A DNA stretch of 16,808 bases from an uncultured Clostridia bacterium (lineage in GTDB: Bacteria > Bacillota_A > Clostridia > Christensenellales > Aristaeellaceae). Of this stretch, positions 7,257-14,189 are shown one piece after another. The stretch covers positions 1 through 16,808 of the forward strand of contig CAKUDW010000018.1 in NCBI GenBank assembly GCA_934645275.1, read 5' to 3'. Below the pieces are notes generated by a model. It searched no databases. It saw nothing but the letters and a program-made list of their open reading frames with translations, and had not been told where the DNA came from. The translations under genes were made by a program, and so were the position numbers. How positions within the stretch are numbered: the stretch's first letter is position 1; each line of letters starts with the position of its first letter.

Positions 7257-7608
7257 GATGATTTCTCCTTTCCGCATGATAAGCCTTCATCTTCCGGCTG
7301 GCGGCTTCCTTCATTTCATCCGTCCAGCTCTTTGCACGCGAACGGTCTTTCCAGGTGCGCTTCTCTTCACGCCCGTCTGAAAACACAAAGTTCAGATCGT
7401 TGGGGCCAGTGACGCGAATCTCCTTCAGACGCGCCATCTGAGCGTCGTTCAATTCATCCGCGTTGAGCACTTCCATGGTCAGCGCCGTCAGCGTATCCTC
7501 CGGGATCTGCTTGGCCGGGCAGCGCGCCTTGCCATAGGTCAGATACGTCTGACATTGCCATGCGCCCTTTCTGTACGCAGCCTTGCGCTTGAAATGCTTT
7601 CCGCAGTA
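7249..7608 (-). pseudogene. Serine recombinase C-terminal remnant (3' part of the chimera)
   Basis: There are 119 codons from YCGKHF to the stop. The second Cys of a CxxC pair and two later Cys (WQCQTYLTYGKARCPAK) survive, but the first Cys, the resolvase domain and the recombinase domain are missing. Its frame and stop codon still overlap the intact recombinase as an undamaged tandem partner would. It was therefore originally the first of two co-translated recombinases. Confidence 0.8.
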
Positions 7609-9435
7609 CTCGTCGTCCAGTTTGGACAGACCTACGATGAACGACTGGAACGCGGCGGCGGGATCGCTGTCCCAGAGGACCTTGAACTGCTGTCCGGTCA
7701 TTCCGGCGACCTTACCGAAATCCTCCAGCGCCTCGCCGCCTGTTGCGGAGGCGACCTCCATTTTGATCAAGGCTTTGGAAAAAGCAGAGCCGCCCATCTG
7801 GGCTTCGATGCCCACCGAGGACAGCGCCGCCGCAAAGCCAAGCACCTGGGCTTCCGTAAGCCCGACCTGCTTACCCGCACCGGCCATGCGGTGTGCCATC
7901 TCCATGATGGGCTTTTCAGTTGTGGCGAAGTTGTTGCCCAGATCAACCAGCGTAGAGCCGATGTTACTGAACTGACTCTGGCTGGTGCCCATGATATTCG
8001 CAAACTGTGCGATGGTCGTCGCAGCGTCACCGGCGTTCAGATCTTCGCAGGAATTGCCCAGGTCAATCATGACGCGCGTAAAATCCGACAAATGCTCGGT
8101 AGCGACGCCCAACTGACCGCCGCTGGCCATGACTTCGTTGATCTCGTCCGTACCCGCCGCAACTTCGGTAGACATTTTTTTCGACGTGGCCGCAAGCTGG
8201 TCGAACTGCGCCTCCGTCGCGTCCACGGTCTTTCGGACGGACGTGAAGGAGGATTCGAAGTCAATGGAAGACTTGATCGCCGCCGTACCCAGCGCTACGA
8301 TGGGCGTGGTCAGCGTCGTGGAGAGCAGCTTTCCGGCCTTGTTCAGATTTTTGCTGACGTTATCGCAGGATTTTCCGAAGGACGCCAGACTTTTTCCGGC
8401 TTTCGTCCATTCGGACTGCGCCGTTTTCAGCTCTCTATTGCAGCTGGCGATATCCGCCTGCGTCTGCTTTACCGCGGCGCGGGCATTGTTGAGCGCGGTC
8501 TCCGCATCCTGAACTGCGTCGGTGGCTTCGCGGATTTTATCCGGGTCGTTGACCTGCTGCGCAGCCTGCAGCTGCTCTTTTGCGGCGGCCAGCGCCTTTT
8601 CATATTCGGCGACCGCCTTCTGCTGCAGTCCCAGTTTTTCCTGAAGCAGCGTCAGCTTCGCAGTCAGTCCTGCGGCGGATTTGTCAAAATCTATTACGCC
8701 CGCCGCTGCCAGGCGATAGCTGCTTTCGGCGGTTTTCGTCTGCTTACCGATAGAAACGACGCTGCGCTGACTGGCCTGAATCGCTTCTCCGGCAGACGCC
8801 CAGCTGGTGTGCGAAAGGGCGAGCTGGCGGTTGCACTGGTCGATCTCTGCGGCGGTTTCCTTCACCGCACCCTTCGCACCGTTCAGCTTGGTCTGCGCCG
8901 CAGAGAATGCGTCCGCAGCGTTCTGCGTAGACTTTTTCAGCGCGACGTTCTGACCTTCCAGCTTCTTGACTTCCTGAACCGCAGCGCGATATTCGTCTTT
9001 ATAGGCGTCAAGATTCGCCTTGGCCGCAATCGTCGCAGAGTCCGTTTCACCCAGCGTATTTTTATAGTGCTTATACGCCTGCGCGGCGCTGGCCACTTCT
9101 GTTTTCAGCTGCTGCTGTTTGTCCTTTGCGTCCGTCAGCCGCTGCGCATAATCGTTCTGCCGGGTATAGCACTCCTGCAGCTTATCGCTGGCCTGCTGAA
9201 GCGCGCGCTCGTACTGGCCAACCGCGTCCTGCTGAAGCTGAAAAGTACGCTGTAGGGTAGAAAGCTTCGAAGACAGACCCGCCGTGGTCGTCTCGAAATT
9301 CTCAACGCCCGCAGAAACCAGCCGGAACGCCGATTCCGCTTCCTGGATCTGCTTATTAATGGATTTGATGTTGCGCGTGAAATTATCGCTGTTCAGTGAC
9401 AGCGATACCACGAGATCGCGGAGCGTCTCGCTCAT
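7249..9435 (-). CDS. Chimeric gene: phage tail tape-measure N-terminus fused in frame to a serine recombinase C-terminus
   Basis: This 728-codon open frame is made of two unrelated parts. Residues 1 to about 609 are a siphophage tape-measure protein, which sets tail length. It has long coiled coils (about 20-360) with an internal duplication, then the TP901-type core (about 375-605) with EINEVMASGGQLG (431-443). Residues 610-728 start at YCGKHFKRK and match the end of a large serine recombinase: half a zinc ribbon, a helical stretch and FVFSDGREEKRTW. The junction codon is at 7606-7608. The tape measure normally continues for hundreds more residues, so the tail function is lost. The recombinase part has lost its catalytic domain. 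The start has AGGTG seven bases upstream. The stop overlaps the next recombinase start, as in tandem recombinase operons. A deletion inside a prophage that joined the tail module to a downstream recombinase pair is the simplest reading. Confidence 0.85.
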   Translation of the reverse strand: MSETLRDLVVSLSLNSDNFTRNIKSINKQIQEAESAFRLVSAGVENFETTTAGLSSKLSTLQRTFQLQQDAVGQYERALQQASDKLQECYTRQNDYAQRLTDAKDKQQQLKTEVASAAQAYKHYKNTLGETDSATIAAKANLDAYKDEYRAAVQEVKKLEGQNVALKKSTQNAADAFSAAQTKLNGAKGAVKETAAEIDQCNRQLALSHTSWASAGEAIQASQRSVVSIGKQTKTAESSYRLAAAGVIDFDKSAAGLTAKLTLLQEKLGLQQKAVAEYEKALAAAKEQLQAAQQVNDPDKIREATDAVQDAETALNNARAAVKQTQADIASCNRELKTAQSEWTKAGKSLASFGKSCDNVSKNLNKAGKLLSTTLTTPIVALGTAAIKSSIDFESSFTSVRKTVDATEAQFDQLAATSKKMSTEVAAGTDEINEVMASGGQLGVATEHLSDFTRVMIDLGNSCEDLNAGDAATTIAQFANIMGTSQSQFSNIGSTLVDLGNNFATTEKPIMEMAHRMAGAGKQVGLTEAQVLGFAAALSSVGIEAQMGGSAFSKALIKMEVASATGGEALEDFGKVAGMTGQQFKVLWDSDPAAAFQSFIVGLSKLDDEYCGKHFKRKAAYRKGAWQCQTYLTYGKARCPAKQIPEDTLTALTMEVLNADELNDAQMARLKEIRVTGPNDLNFVFSDGREEKRTWKDRSRAKSWTDEMKEAASRKMKAYHAERRNHHD
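8566..9336 (-). repeat. Internal duplication in the tape-measure coiled coil
   Basis: Residues 34-85 (AESAFRLVSAGVENFETTTA...) and 237-290 (AESSYRLAAAGVIDFDKSAA...) are the same module. VKETAAEIDQCNRQL (191-205) likewise matches VKQTQADIASCNREL (322-336), just past this range. The unit therefore spans well over 100 residues, with the second copy lacking about 70 in the middle. Confidence 0.75.
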
Positions 9436-9474
9436 GCCGGCTCACCTGCCTTCAAAGGAAAAAATTAAAAACCG

Positions 9475-9503
9475 TTGCATTCACAGCGAATTTCGGGTAT
9501 ACT
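9475..9503 (+). promoter_or_regulatory. Promoter of the toxin-antitoxin operon
   Basis: TTGCAT (9475-9480) and TATACT (9498-9503) have exact 17-base spacing, a good vegetative promoter. It fires away from the tape-measure gene, whose start codon lies 40 bases to the left on the other strand. Confidence 0.75.
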
Positions 9504-9515
9504 ATTAGTGAGTAA

Positions 9516-9532
9516 GGAATTCAATGAATTCC
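9516..9532 (+). promoter_or_regulatory. Palindromic operator of the toxin-antitoxin operon
   Basis: GGAATTC-AAT-GAATTCC is a perfect 7-bp inverted repeat between the expected transcription start (about 9510) and the ribosome site (about 9535-9543). This is where an AbrB-fold antitoxin would bind to repress its own operon. The binding is inferred from position and family habit. Confidence 0.6.
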
Positions 9533-9551
9533 ACGGAAAGGGGCGTCGTTT

Positions 9552-9806
9552 ATGGAACTTGCAAAGATCACAAGCAAAGGGCAGATCACTTTGCCCATCA
9601 ACATTCGTCGGGCACTCAAACTGAATGACGGCGATAAGGTCGCTTTCGTTGAAGCGAACGGTCAGTTTATTCTGGCCAATCCCTCCATGCTGGCGCTTCG
9701 TCAGGCGCAGGATGCGTTCGCAGGCTTTGCGGAAGAAAACGATCTCCAGACTGATGAAGACGTCGTTGCTCTGGTGAAGGAAATTCGAGCGGAAAGAGGA
9801 CGCTGA
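9552..9806 (+). CDS. AbrB/MazE-fold antitoxin
   Basis: This 84-residue protein has an N-terminal half (MELAKITSKGQITLPINIRRALKLNDGDKVAFVE) that is the classic swapped-hairpin AbrB/MazE/SpoVT DNA-binding domain. The C-terminal half (about 48-84) is a charged amphipathic region that in this class wraps and inhibits the toxin. The start lies 8 bases after a GGAAAGGGG ribosome site. The PIN toxin gene begins 3 bases after its stop, so the two are co-transcribed from the promoter at 9475. A perfect palindrome downstream of that promoter suggests self-repression. Confidence 0.88.
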   Translation: MELAKITSKGQITLPINIRRALKLNDGDKVAFVEANGQFILANPSMLALRQAQDAFAGFAEENDLQTDEDVVALVKEIRAERGR

Positions 9807-9809
9807 GCC

Positions 9810-10217
9810 ATGCGCATCATGTTGGATACAAACGTCCTGCTTTCCGCCGTAATCTTCCGCAGCAAGATGATGTGGAACATGATGGCGCGGATCATGGAGG
9901 ATCATCGGCTGGTTCTCAGTTCTTATGTGATCGATGAATGCTACGAAGTCGTCGAACGAAAGAAGCCTTCATTGATTCCGGCGCTGGATCGGCTGTTTGA
10001 GAGCATTCCCTTTGAAATGGTTCACACCCCTCAGATTCTGCCGAAACACGGCTGGTTTACAATCCGCGACAAGGATGATGAAAAGGTTCTGTATTCCGCA
10101 ATCTCGGCAGACGTTGACATTCTGATTACGGGCGATAAGGACTTCTCTGCTGTCGAGGTTGAAAAGCCGGAAATTCTTACGCCGAGTCAGTTCAACGAGA
10201 AATACCTGAGCATGTAA
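9810..10217 (+). CDS. PIN-domain toxin (VapC-like ribonuclease)
   Basis: This 135-residue PIN protein is of the type annotated as putative toxin of a toxin-antitoxin system. Acidic residues expected to hold the metal ion are all present: Asp6 in MLDTNVLLSAV, Glu43 in SYVIDECYEVV, Asp90 in RDKDDEKVLYSAI, and Asp109/Asp111 in LITGDKDF. Full length and intact motifs argue for an active RNase that would cut RNA unless bound by the AbrB-type antitoxin. The target RNA cannot be told from sequence. The stop codon lies one base from the end of the phage chaperone extension on the other strand, so the pair fills an exact gap in the tail operon. Confidence 0.88.
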   Translation: MRIMLDTNVLLSAVIFRSKMMWNMMARIMEDHRLVLSSYVIDECYEVVERKKPSLIPALDRLFESIPFEMVHTPQILPKHGWFTIRDKDDEKVLYSAISADVDILITGDKDFSAVEVEKPEILTPSQFNEKYLSM

Positions 10218-10218
10218 A

Positions 10219-10407
10219 TTATGGCTTCAGGCTCGACCACACCTCGTCAATGTATCGTTGGCGAGGTTCTTTCTTTTTCTGCTCCTGCCTGGCGTTCCAT
10301 GCGCGTATCTTCAGAAATCCCGGCATGTCCATGTGGTCGATCTCGTCCATGCGCCAGCCGGATTCCAGAAGTGAGTTGTAGGTAGAATAGATGAACTCAG
10401 GCAGCGT
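10219..10407 (-). CDS. Tail assembly chaperone extension, -1 frame (probable frameshift product)
   Basis: Immediately after the chaperone stop, the -1 frame codes about 62 well-formed residues (TLPEFIYSTYNSLLESGW...RAWNARQEQ...IDEVWSSLKP, TAA at 10219-10221). The frame is open upstream through the overlap, but no ATG, GTG or TTG with a ribosome site precedes it. In many tailed phages the second chaperone part is made by -1 ribosomal frameshifting before the first stop (as in lambda G/GT). I could not find a canonical X-XXY-YYZ slippery heptamer; the candidate region is about 10410-10480. The alternative is internal initiation at the ATG of the RMDEID segment, which would make a shorter peptide. 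Confidence 0.6.
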   Translation of the reverse strand, partial: TLPEFIYSTYNSLLESGWRMDEIDHMDMPGFLKIRAWNARQEQKKKEPRQRYIDEVWSSLKP

Positions 10408-10808
10408 CAGAACAGTGGGATCTCTTCCGCTTCCGTCGCCGGCTGCAGACTCGCCGGTTCCTTCGCCGCCTTCGTAGGGAACTCGCTGAGGATTTCGGTA
10501 GTCTGCGTCTGCACGGCCATCAATGCCAGCGCGATATCGTGCATCAGGCGATCCACGGGATAGCCATCCAGCACATCGTCCGGACTGAACTGATTCCCGA
10601 ACAGCAAGCAGAACCAGCGGATCATCACGTCCATCGCGTCGGTGACGCTGATCTGCTGATCCTGGGGAATCTCTTCTCCCTTGACCGCGGCGTTGGACAG
10701 CGCCACGATTTTGGCGTACATTTTCGCCGCGGGTTCCATCTCTCGCAGCGCACGCCCGGAGATGAAATCTACCGTGTATTTCTTATCCTTGAGAGTACAG
10801 GTGATCAT
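10407..10808 (-). CDS. Phage tail assembly chaperone
   Basis: This 133-residue small acidic protein sits between the major tail protein and the tape measure, the standard place for the tail assembly chaperone of siphophages. It starts MITCTLKDKKYTVDFISGRALREM, resembling chaperones of Firmicutes phages. It would bind the tape measure and major tail protein during tail building. A perfect AGGAGG lies eight bases before the ATG. Its last codons overlap a -1 frame that continues for about 62 residues. It is probably no longer useful, because the tape measure is truncated. Confidence 0.75.
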   Translation of the reverse strand: MITCTLKDKKYTVDFISGRALREMEPAAKMYAKIVALSNAAVKGEEIPQDQQISVTDAMDVMIRWFCLLFGNQFSPDDVLDGYPVDRLMHDIALALMAVQTQTTEILSEFPTKAAKEPASLQPATEAEEIPLF

Positions 10809-10886
10809 GACTGGAACCTCCTATATATGAAGGAATCCCCACGCGGCATCCTGCCGCGCGGGAAGTGGGAAACGGGAAAAGGCAGA

Positions 10887-11498
10887 TCAGCCGCCCGTTG
10901 CAAAGACCGGCTCGTACACGCTCTGCAGGAACGTCGCGCCCTTTTCAGAGGTAAATCCGTTCTCGCCCTCGTCCGCAACTGCCTGATACTGATTGTCGTG
11001 CGTGCGGCGAATCGCCGTCCATTCGACTTCGCCGGTCTGGCGGGTGATGGACTTGCCTTCCTTCGTAGCATAGTTTTCGGTCACAGGCTTGGCGCGCACC
11101 TTGTACAGCCAGATATAACGAAACTTGTGGTTCGCCTTCTCGCTCTTGAAGCCCACCGCGAAATAGGGCGGCTTGTCGGTGGAAGAGCGGATGAGCACGC
11201 CATTGGAGTCGATTTTGTTGGCGAAGATCATCTCCTGAATGATCAGGGGCAGATCGGCCAGCTTCGTCTTAAACGACAGTTCAGGGTCGGGATACAGAAC
11301 ATCGCCTTCCTGATCATCGAAATATTGTACATCCGGATCGGCGTTCTGAGGCGTGATGGACGCCTCGATTGCGCCGGCGACCAGCTGAAGATCGCCGTAG
11401 GTCAGCGTCTCCTCGGTGTCCACCGTCAGCGGCGCGATGACCATATTTTTAAGGCCCACCGTAGAGCTTACAGCGGGCGAAGCAGCGGGATTGGGCAT
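10887..11498 (-). CDS. Phage major tail protein (phi13 family)
   Basis: This 203-residue protein would form the tail tube of a siphophage. It has features of phi13/TP901-type major tail proteins: TVGLKNMVIAPLT near the start, ASITPQNADPDVQYFDDQEGD (46-66), and FAVGFKSEKANHKFRYIWLYKVRAKPV in the middle. A late block of polar residues ends in ATFLQSVYEPVF. AGGAGG precedes the ATG. The head-tail connector genes that normally lie upstream are gone: within about 30 bases the sequence becomes a truncated polymerase gene on the other strand. Confidence 0.8.
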   Translation of the reverse strand: MPNPAASPAVSSTVGLKNMVIAPLTVDTEETLTYGDLQLVAGAIEASITPQNADPDVQYFDDQEGDVLYPDPELSFKTKLADLPLIIQEMIFANKIDSNGVLIRSSTDKPPYFAVGFKSEKANHKFRYIWLYKVRAKPVTENYATKEGKSITRQTGEVEWTAIRRTHDNQYQAVADEGENGFTSEKGATFLQSVYEPVFATGG

Positions 11499-11531
11499 GG
11501 GATTGTCCTCCTCGTATTTATTTCAGTAATT

Positions 11532-12569
11532 CATGAGCTGACCATGACGATGGTGCGCGACGTACTATATAATACCGGCATCACGGCGACGGCGGGCATC
11601 GGGACAAATCTCTTCCTCGCCAAGGTCGCCATGGATATCGAAGCCAAGAAATCCAGGCCCGACAAAGACGGCGTTCGCATTGCGGCGCTCGACGAGATGA
11701 CCTTCCGGGAAAGGCTCTGGACGCACCGCCCGCTGACGGATTTCTGGCGCATCGGTAAAGGCATCTCTCAAAAGCTCGAGGCGATGCAGCTTTTTACCCT
11801 GGGCGACGTCGCGCGTGCTTCCATTGATCCATATTGCGAGGACAGGCTCTACAAAACGTTCGGCGTCAACGCCGAGCTGATCATCGACCACGCGTGGGGC
11901 TGGGAGCCGGTGACGGTGGAAGACATCAGGCAATACCGCCCGTCCACCAGCAGCATTTCGGCTGGACAGGTTCTGCAGTGCCCATATGATTTTGAGAAGG
12001 GACGGCTGATCGTCCGGGAAATGACGGAGCTGCTGGTGCTCGATCTGGTCAGGAAACATGTCGTCACGAAGCAGATCGTGCTGGATATCGGGTACGACCG
12101 CGAAAGTCTTGAAGGCGAACGCGGCAGAAAGTATATCGGCCCCGTGGTGACGGATCCCTATGGGCGCAAAATCCCCAAGGCTGCCCACGGTACTGGAAAT
12201 CTGGATTACTACACCAGCTCCACCCATGCCATCATGAGCGCCGTTCTGGACGTATATGATCGTGTGGTGCATAAGGATCTGCTGATTCGCCGCGTAAACG
12301 TCACGGCCTGCAATCTGGTTTCGGAGACGGAAATCCCGGAGGAGAAGCCCGAGCAGCTCGACATGTTCACGGATTATGAAGCGCTCGAACGGGAAAAGCA
12401 GGCTCGGCAGCTCGCTGAGGAAAAAGAGCGCAGACTGCAGAACGTTACCCTCGCCATTCAGGACAGGTATGGAAAGAACGCCATGCTCAAGGGCATGAAC
12501 CTGATGGAGGGCGGCACGACCATAGCACGAAACGGCCAGATCGGCGGCCACAAGGCAGGTGACGCATAA
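11532..12569 (+). pseudogene. Y-family DNA polymerase (UmuC-like), 5'-truncated
   Basis: About 345 codons match the later two thirds of the Y-family polymerases common on Firmicutes mobile elements. Visible are HELTMTMVRDVLYNTGITATAGIGTNLFLAK, the helix-hairpin-helix/thumb stretch (RPLTDFWRIGKG...LFTLGDVA), YKTFGVNAELIIDHAWGWEP, the little-finger part (SSISAGQVLQCPYDFEKGRLIVREM) and a beta-clamp-like tail (EQLDMFTDY). The N-terminal palm with its metal-binding Asp/Glu residues is missing, so no polymerase activity is expected. ATG codons at 11544 and 11550 have no ribosome site. The open frame reading upstream through the major tail protein is antisense coincidence. The stop overlaps the YolD-like start (TAATG), preserving the ancestral coupling. 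Confidence 0.85.
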
Positions 12570-13030
12570 TGTCTGAACTGAAAAATCCCTACGAAAATAT
12601 CCTGACGCTCCCGCATCACAAGGCGGCGAATCGTCCACAGATGAGCATGCATGACCGTGCGGCGCAGTTTTCGCCTTTCGCGGCGCTCACGGGCTTCGAC
12701 GGTGTAATTGCGGAAACCGGTCGAAGGACGGATCAGAAAGCCGAACTGTCCGAAAGCCAGATGATTCTGCTAAATCAGAAGCTGACGCTGATTGACGACG
12801 CGATACAAAGCGGATACGCTCCTCTGGTGACGGTGGTTTACTTCGTACCTGATACAAAGAAGGATGGCGGCTCGTATCAGGAATGCACAGGGAAAGTACG
12901 GCAGGTTGATCAAGTTGAACGAAAACTCGTGTTTCTCGCGGTGAATGAACGCTCTGCCGGCAAAGAGATAATCATAAATGATATTCTTGAAATTCACGGC
13001 GACCAGGTAGATTATATGGATGATATGTAG
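12569..13030 (+). CDS. YolD-like protein, partner of Y-family polymerase
   Basis: This 153-residue protein has the hallmark YolD-type block YENILTLPHHKAANRPQMSMHDRAAQFSPFAALTGFDG (8-46). A YolD fold ending in KEIIINDILEIHGD follows. In Firmicutes these small proteins are encoded directly beside SOS-type Y-family polymerases and are thought to assist them. The start overlaps the polymerase stop by one base, with AGGTGA six bases upstream. It appears intact although its polymerase partner lacks its catalytic part, so it is probably a passive leftover. No LexA-type box could be judged, because the operon's original promoter is gone. Confidence 0.78.
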   Translation: MSELKNPYENILTLPHHKAANRPQMSMHDRAAQFSPFAALTGFDGVIAETGRRTDQKAELSESQMILLNQKLTLIDDAIQSGYAPLVTVVYFVPDTKKDGGSYQECTGKVRQVDQVERKLVFLAVNERSAGKEIIINDILEIHGDQVDYMDDM

Positions 13031-13458
13031 GCGCGTTCAAATGGCCCTGTACAACCGGTAATCTCTTTTAGGAGCATCTATTTGCGATTGCTCTCGAACA
13101 AGCACTCCAAATCATGCTTTATCGGCTTTGCACTTATCGTAGTCTAACAGAAAAAATGACACATCAAAGCTTCCTGTGAGAAAATTCGTCACTGCAGAAA
13201 TACACTGTACCCCTGCCGTAACGCCCACAGCTGATCATGAACGCGTGCAACAAGTCCCTCCATCCAGTCAAGTCGCTTCGAATCAAGACTGTTAAAAGAC
13301 TTGACGACTCTTCCCTCAATTACGCCTCATAATTTTCAAAGAGACAAACGAAGGATAATTTACTAAGATTGGACTTGCATTCACATCGGAGTACATATAA
13401 AGTACACTTTTTTAGGTTCAAGAATCCTTCAGCACGAAATTGCGCCGAAGGATTCTTG
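13031..13458. other. Intergenic region with inverted repeats, no gene
   Basis: No open frame with a ribosome site was found. GTCAAGTC (13267-13274) is complementary to GACTTGAC (13298-13305), with an overlapping alternative TCAAG/CTTGA pairing inside. A strong hairpin lies at 13420-13457. The stretch is AT-rich, in contrast with the GC-richer polymerase and phage DNA to its left, marking a composition boundary near 13030. Confidence 0.5.
13420..13457. terminator. Hairpin between convergent YolD and XRE genes
   Basis: AAGAATCCTTC (13420-13430) is perfectly complementary to GAAGGATTCTT (13447-13457) around a 16-base loop, with one more C-G pair outside. It lies just after the XRE stop codon and between convergent genes, a usual place for a bidirectional terminator. 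No T-run follows on either strand, so efficiency is doubtful. Confidence 0.45.
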
Positions 13459-13842
13459 CTAAAAATCTAATTTAGACATTTGCCCAACAAAAATACTACA
13501 AACTTCCAGTATGGCTTCTATTTCTTCTTGCGAACAGTTATGAACCAAATTACAGAAGTCCTGTGCTGCCTGTTTGGCGGGAAAGCTCAGCATTTTGTTA
13601 TCGTGCATTTCTATATCTGAACCTTCATCGGTCAACCCTGCCAATAGCGTAGAAGCAGGTATATCTAGGTACCTGGCAATGGTTACAATGTGGGCAATCG
13701 TAAATCTCTTGTATCCACGTTCCATGCCACTAAAATGCGATGTGGACAGATTCAGAACTTCTGCCAACTTTGCTTGCGTGACATGCGCTTTTTTACGGGC
13801 AGAACGCACATTCTCTCCAACGTGTTTGTATATGAAATCCAA
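13459..13842 (-). CDS. XRE-family helix-turn-helix transcriptional regulator
   Basis: This is a 127-residue protein with an N-terminal Cro/C1-type helix-turn-helix (about 8-66): VGENVRSARKKAHVTQAKLAEVLNLSTSHFSGMERGYKRFTIAHIVTIARYLDI. A roughly 60-residue helical tail, probably for dimerisation, follows. The start is taken as TTG at 13842 because GGAGG lies exactly eight bases before it; another TTG 18 bases further upstream has no such site. The inverted repeat AGGGAAGTCCCT (13880-13891) just upstream could be its own operator. No partner toxin or metabolic gene adjoins it, so the regulon cannot be inferred. Confidence 0.85.
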   Translation of the reverse strand: MDFIYKHVGENVRSARKKAHVTQAKLAEVLNLSTSHFSGMERGYKRFTIAHIVTIARYLDIPASTLLAGLTDEGSDIEMHDNKMLSFPAKQAAQDFCNLVHNCSQEEIEAILEVCSIFVGQMSKLDF

Positions 13843-13879
13843 TGGCGATCCCTCCCACAAATAAGCCTGTCCTTATTCT

Positions 13880-13891
13880 AGGGAAGTCCCT
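13880..13891 (-). promoter_or_regulatory. Possible operator upstream of the XRE regulator
   Basis: AGGGA-AG-TCCCT is a short perfect inverted repeat about 40 bases before the TTG start. A promoter-like pair TTGCCA ... TATGTA (16-base gap, minus strand) lies just further upstream. Self-repression is typical of Cro/C1-type regulators, but this assignment rests on position only. Confidence 0.35.
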
Positions 13892-14037
13892 CGATTAAAT
13901 ACATAACTAATCAGGAAATATTGGCAATAAGAGAAGTATTCTATTGGAAATTTTTCTCTTAATGAAAAGAGAAGGAATAATCCGCTTCAATTCATAGCCC
14001 CTCCTATCATATAACCCTTACTTCAAACCTGCCCGGA

Positions 14038-14167
14038 TTAAACACGAGGAAGAATGTGGTAACTTTCTTCTTCAGAAATGACCTCGTCCACCTTTCGAAT
14101 GATTGTTTTCAGCATCCGTTTTAATGTACTATGCGAACGGACTGTATCCAAAAGTGGCGATTGTGAG
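14038..14167 (-). pseudogene. Possible C-terminal gene remnant cut by IS66
   Basis: From the IS66 left end a minus-strand frame is open for about 42 codons and ends in TAA (14038-14040). It reads SPLLDTVRSHSTLKRM then LKTIIRKVDEVISEEE and ends YHILPRV, a normal mix of helical charged residues. There is no start with a ribosome site, so it would be the tail of a gene whose front lay where the IS now is. I do not recognise the family. The other side of the IS begins with a terminator rather than coding sequence, so the front is not simply displaced. Confidence 0.35.
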
Positions 14168-14180
14168 GTAAGCGCTCAAT
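14168..14180 (+). repeat. IS66 left terminal inverted repeat
   Basis: GTAAGCGCTCAAT begins the element 22 bases before the tnpC stop codon. It matches the reverse complement of both right-end copies except at base 5. Confidence 0.8.
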
Positions 14181-14189
14181 GAGTCCACG

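Noticed and set aside
5907..7412. Plus-strand 501-codon open frame
   Set aside because: It lies antisense over the serine recombinase, whose catalytic and zinc motifs are unmistakable. The antisense product has no domain-like pattern.
7555..9255. Plus-strand 566-codon open frame
   Set aside because: Mirror of the GC-rich tape-measure coding strand. It is arginine- and leucine-rich shadow sequence with no ribosome site.
10539..11531. Upstream extension of the polymerase frame to 676 codons
   Set aside because: The first roughly 330 codons are antisense to the tail chaperone and major tail protein. Polymerase similarity starts only at about 11532.
11565..12638. Minus-strand 357-codon open frame
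   Set aside because: Shadow of the polymerase remnant, which has clear family motifs on the plus strand.
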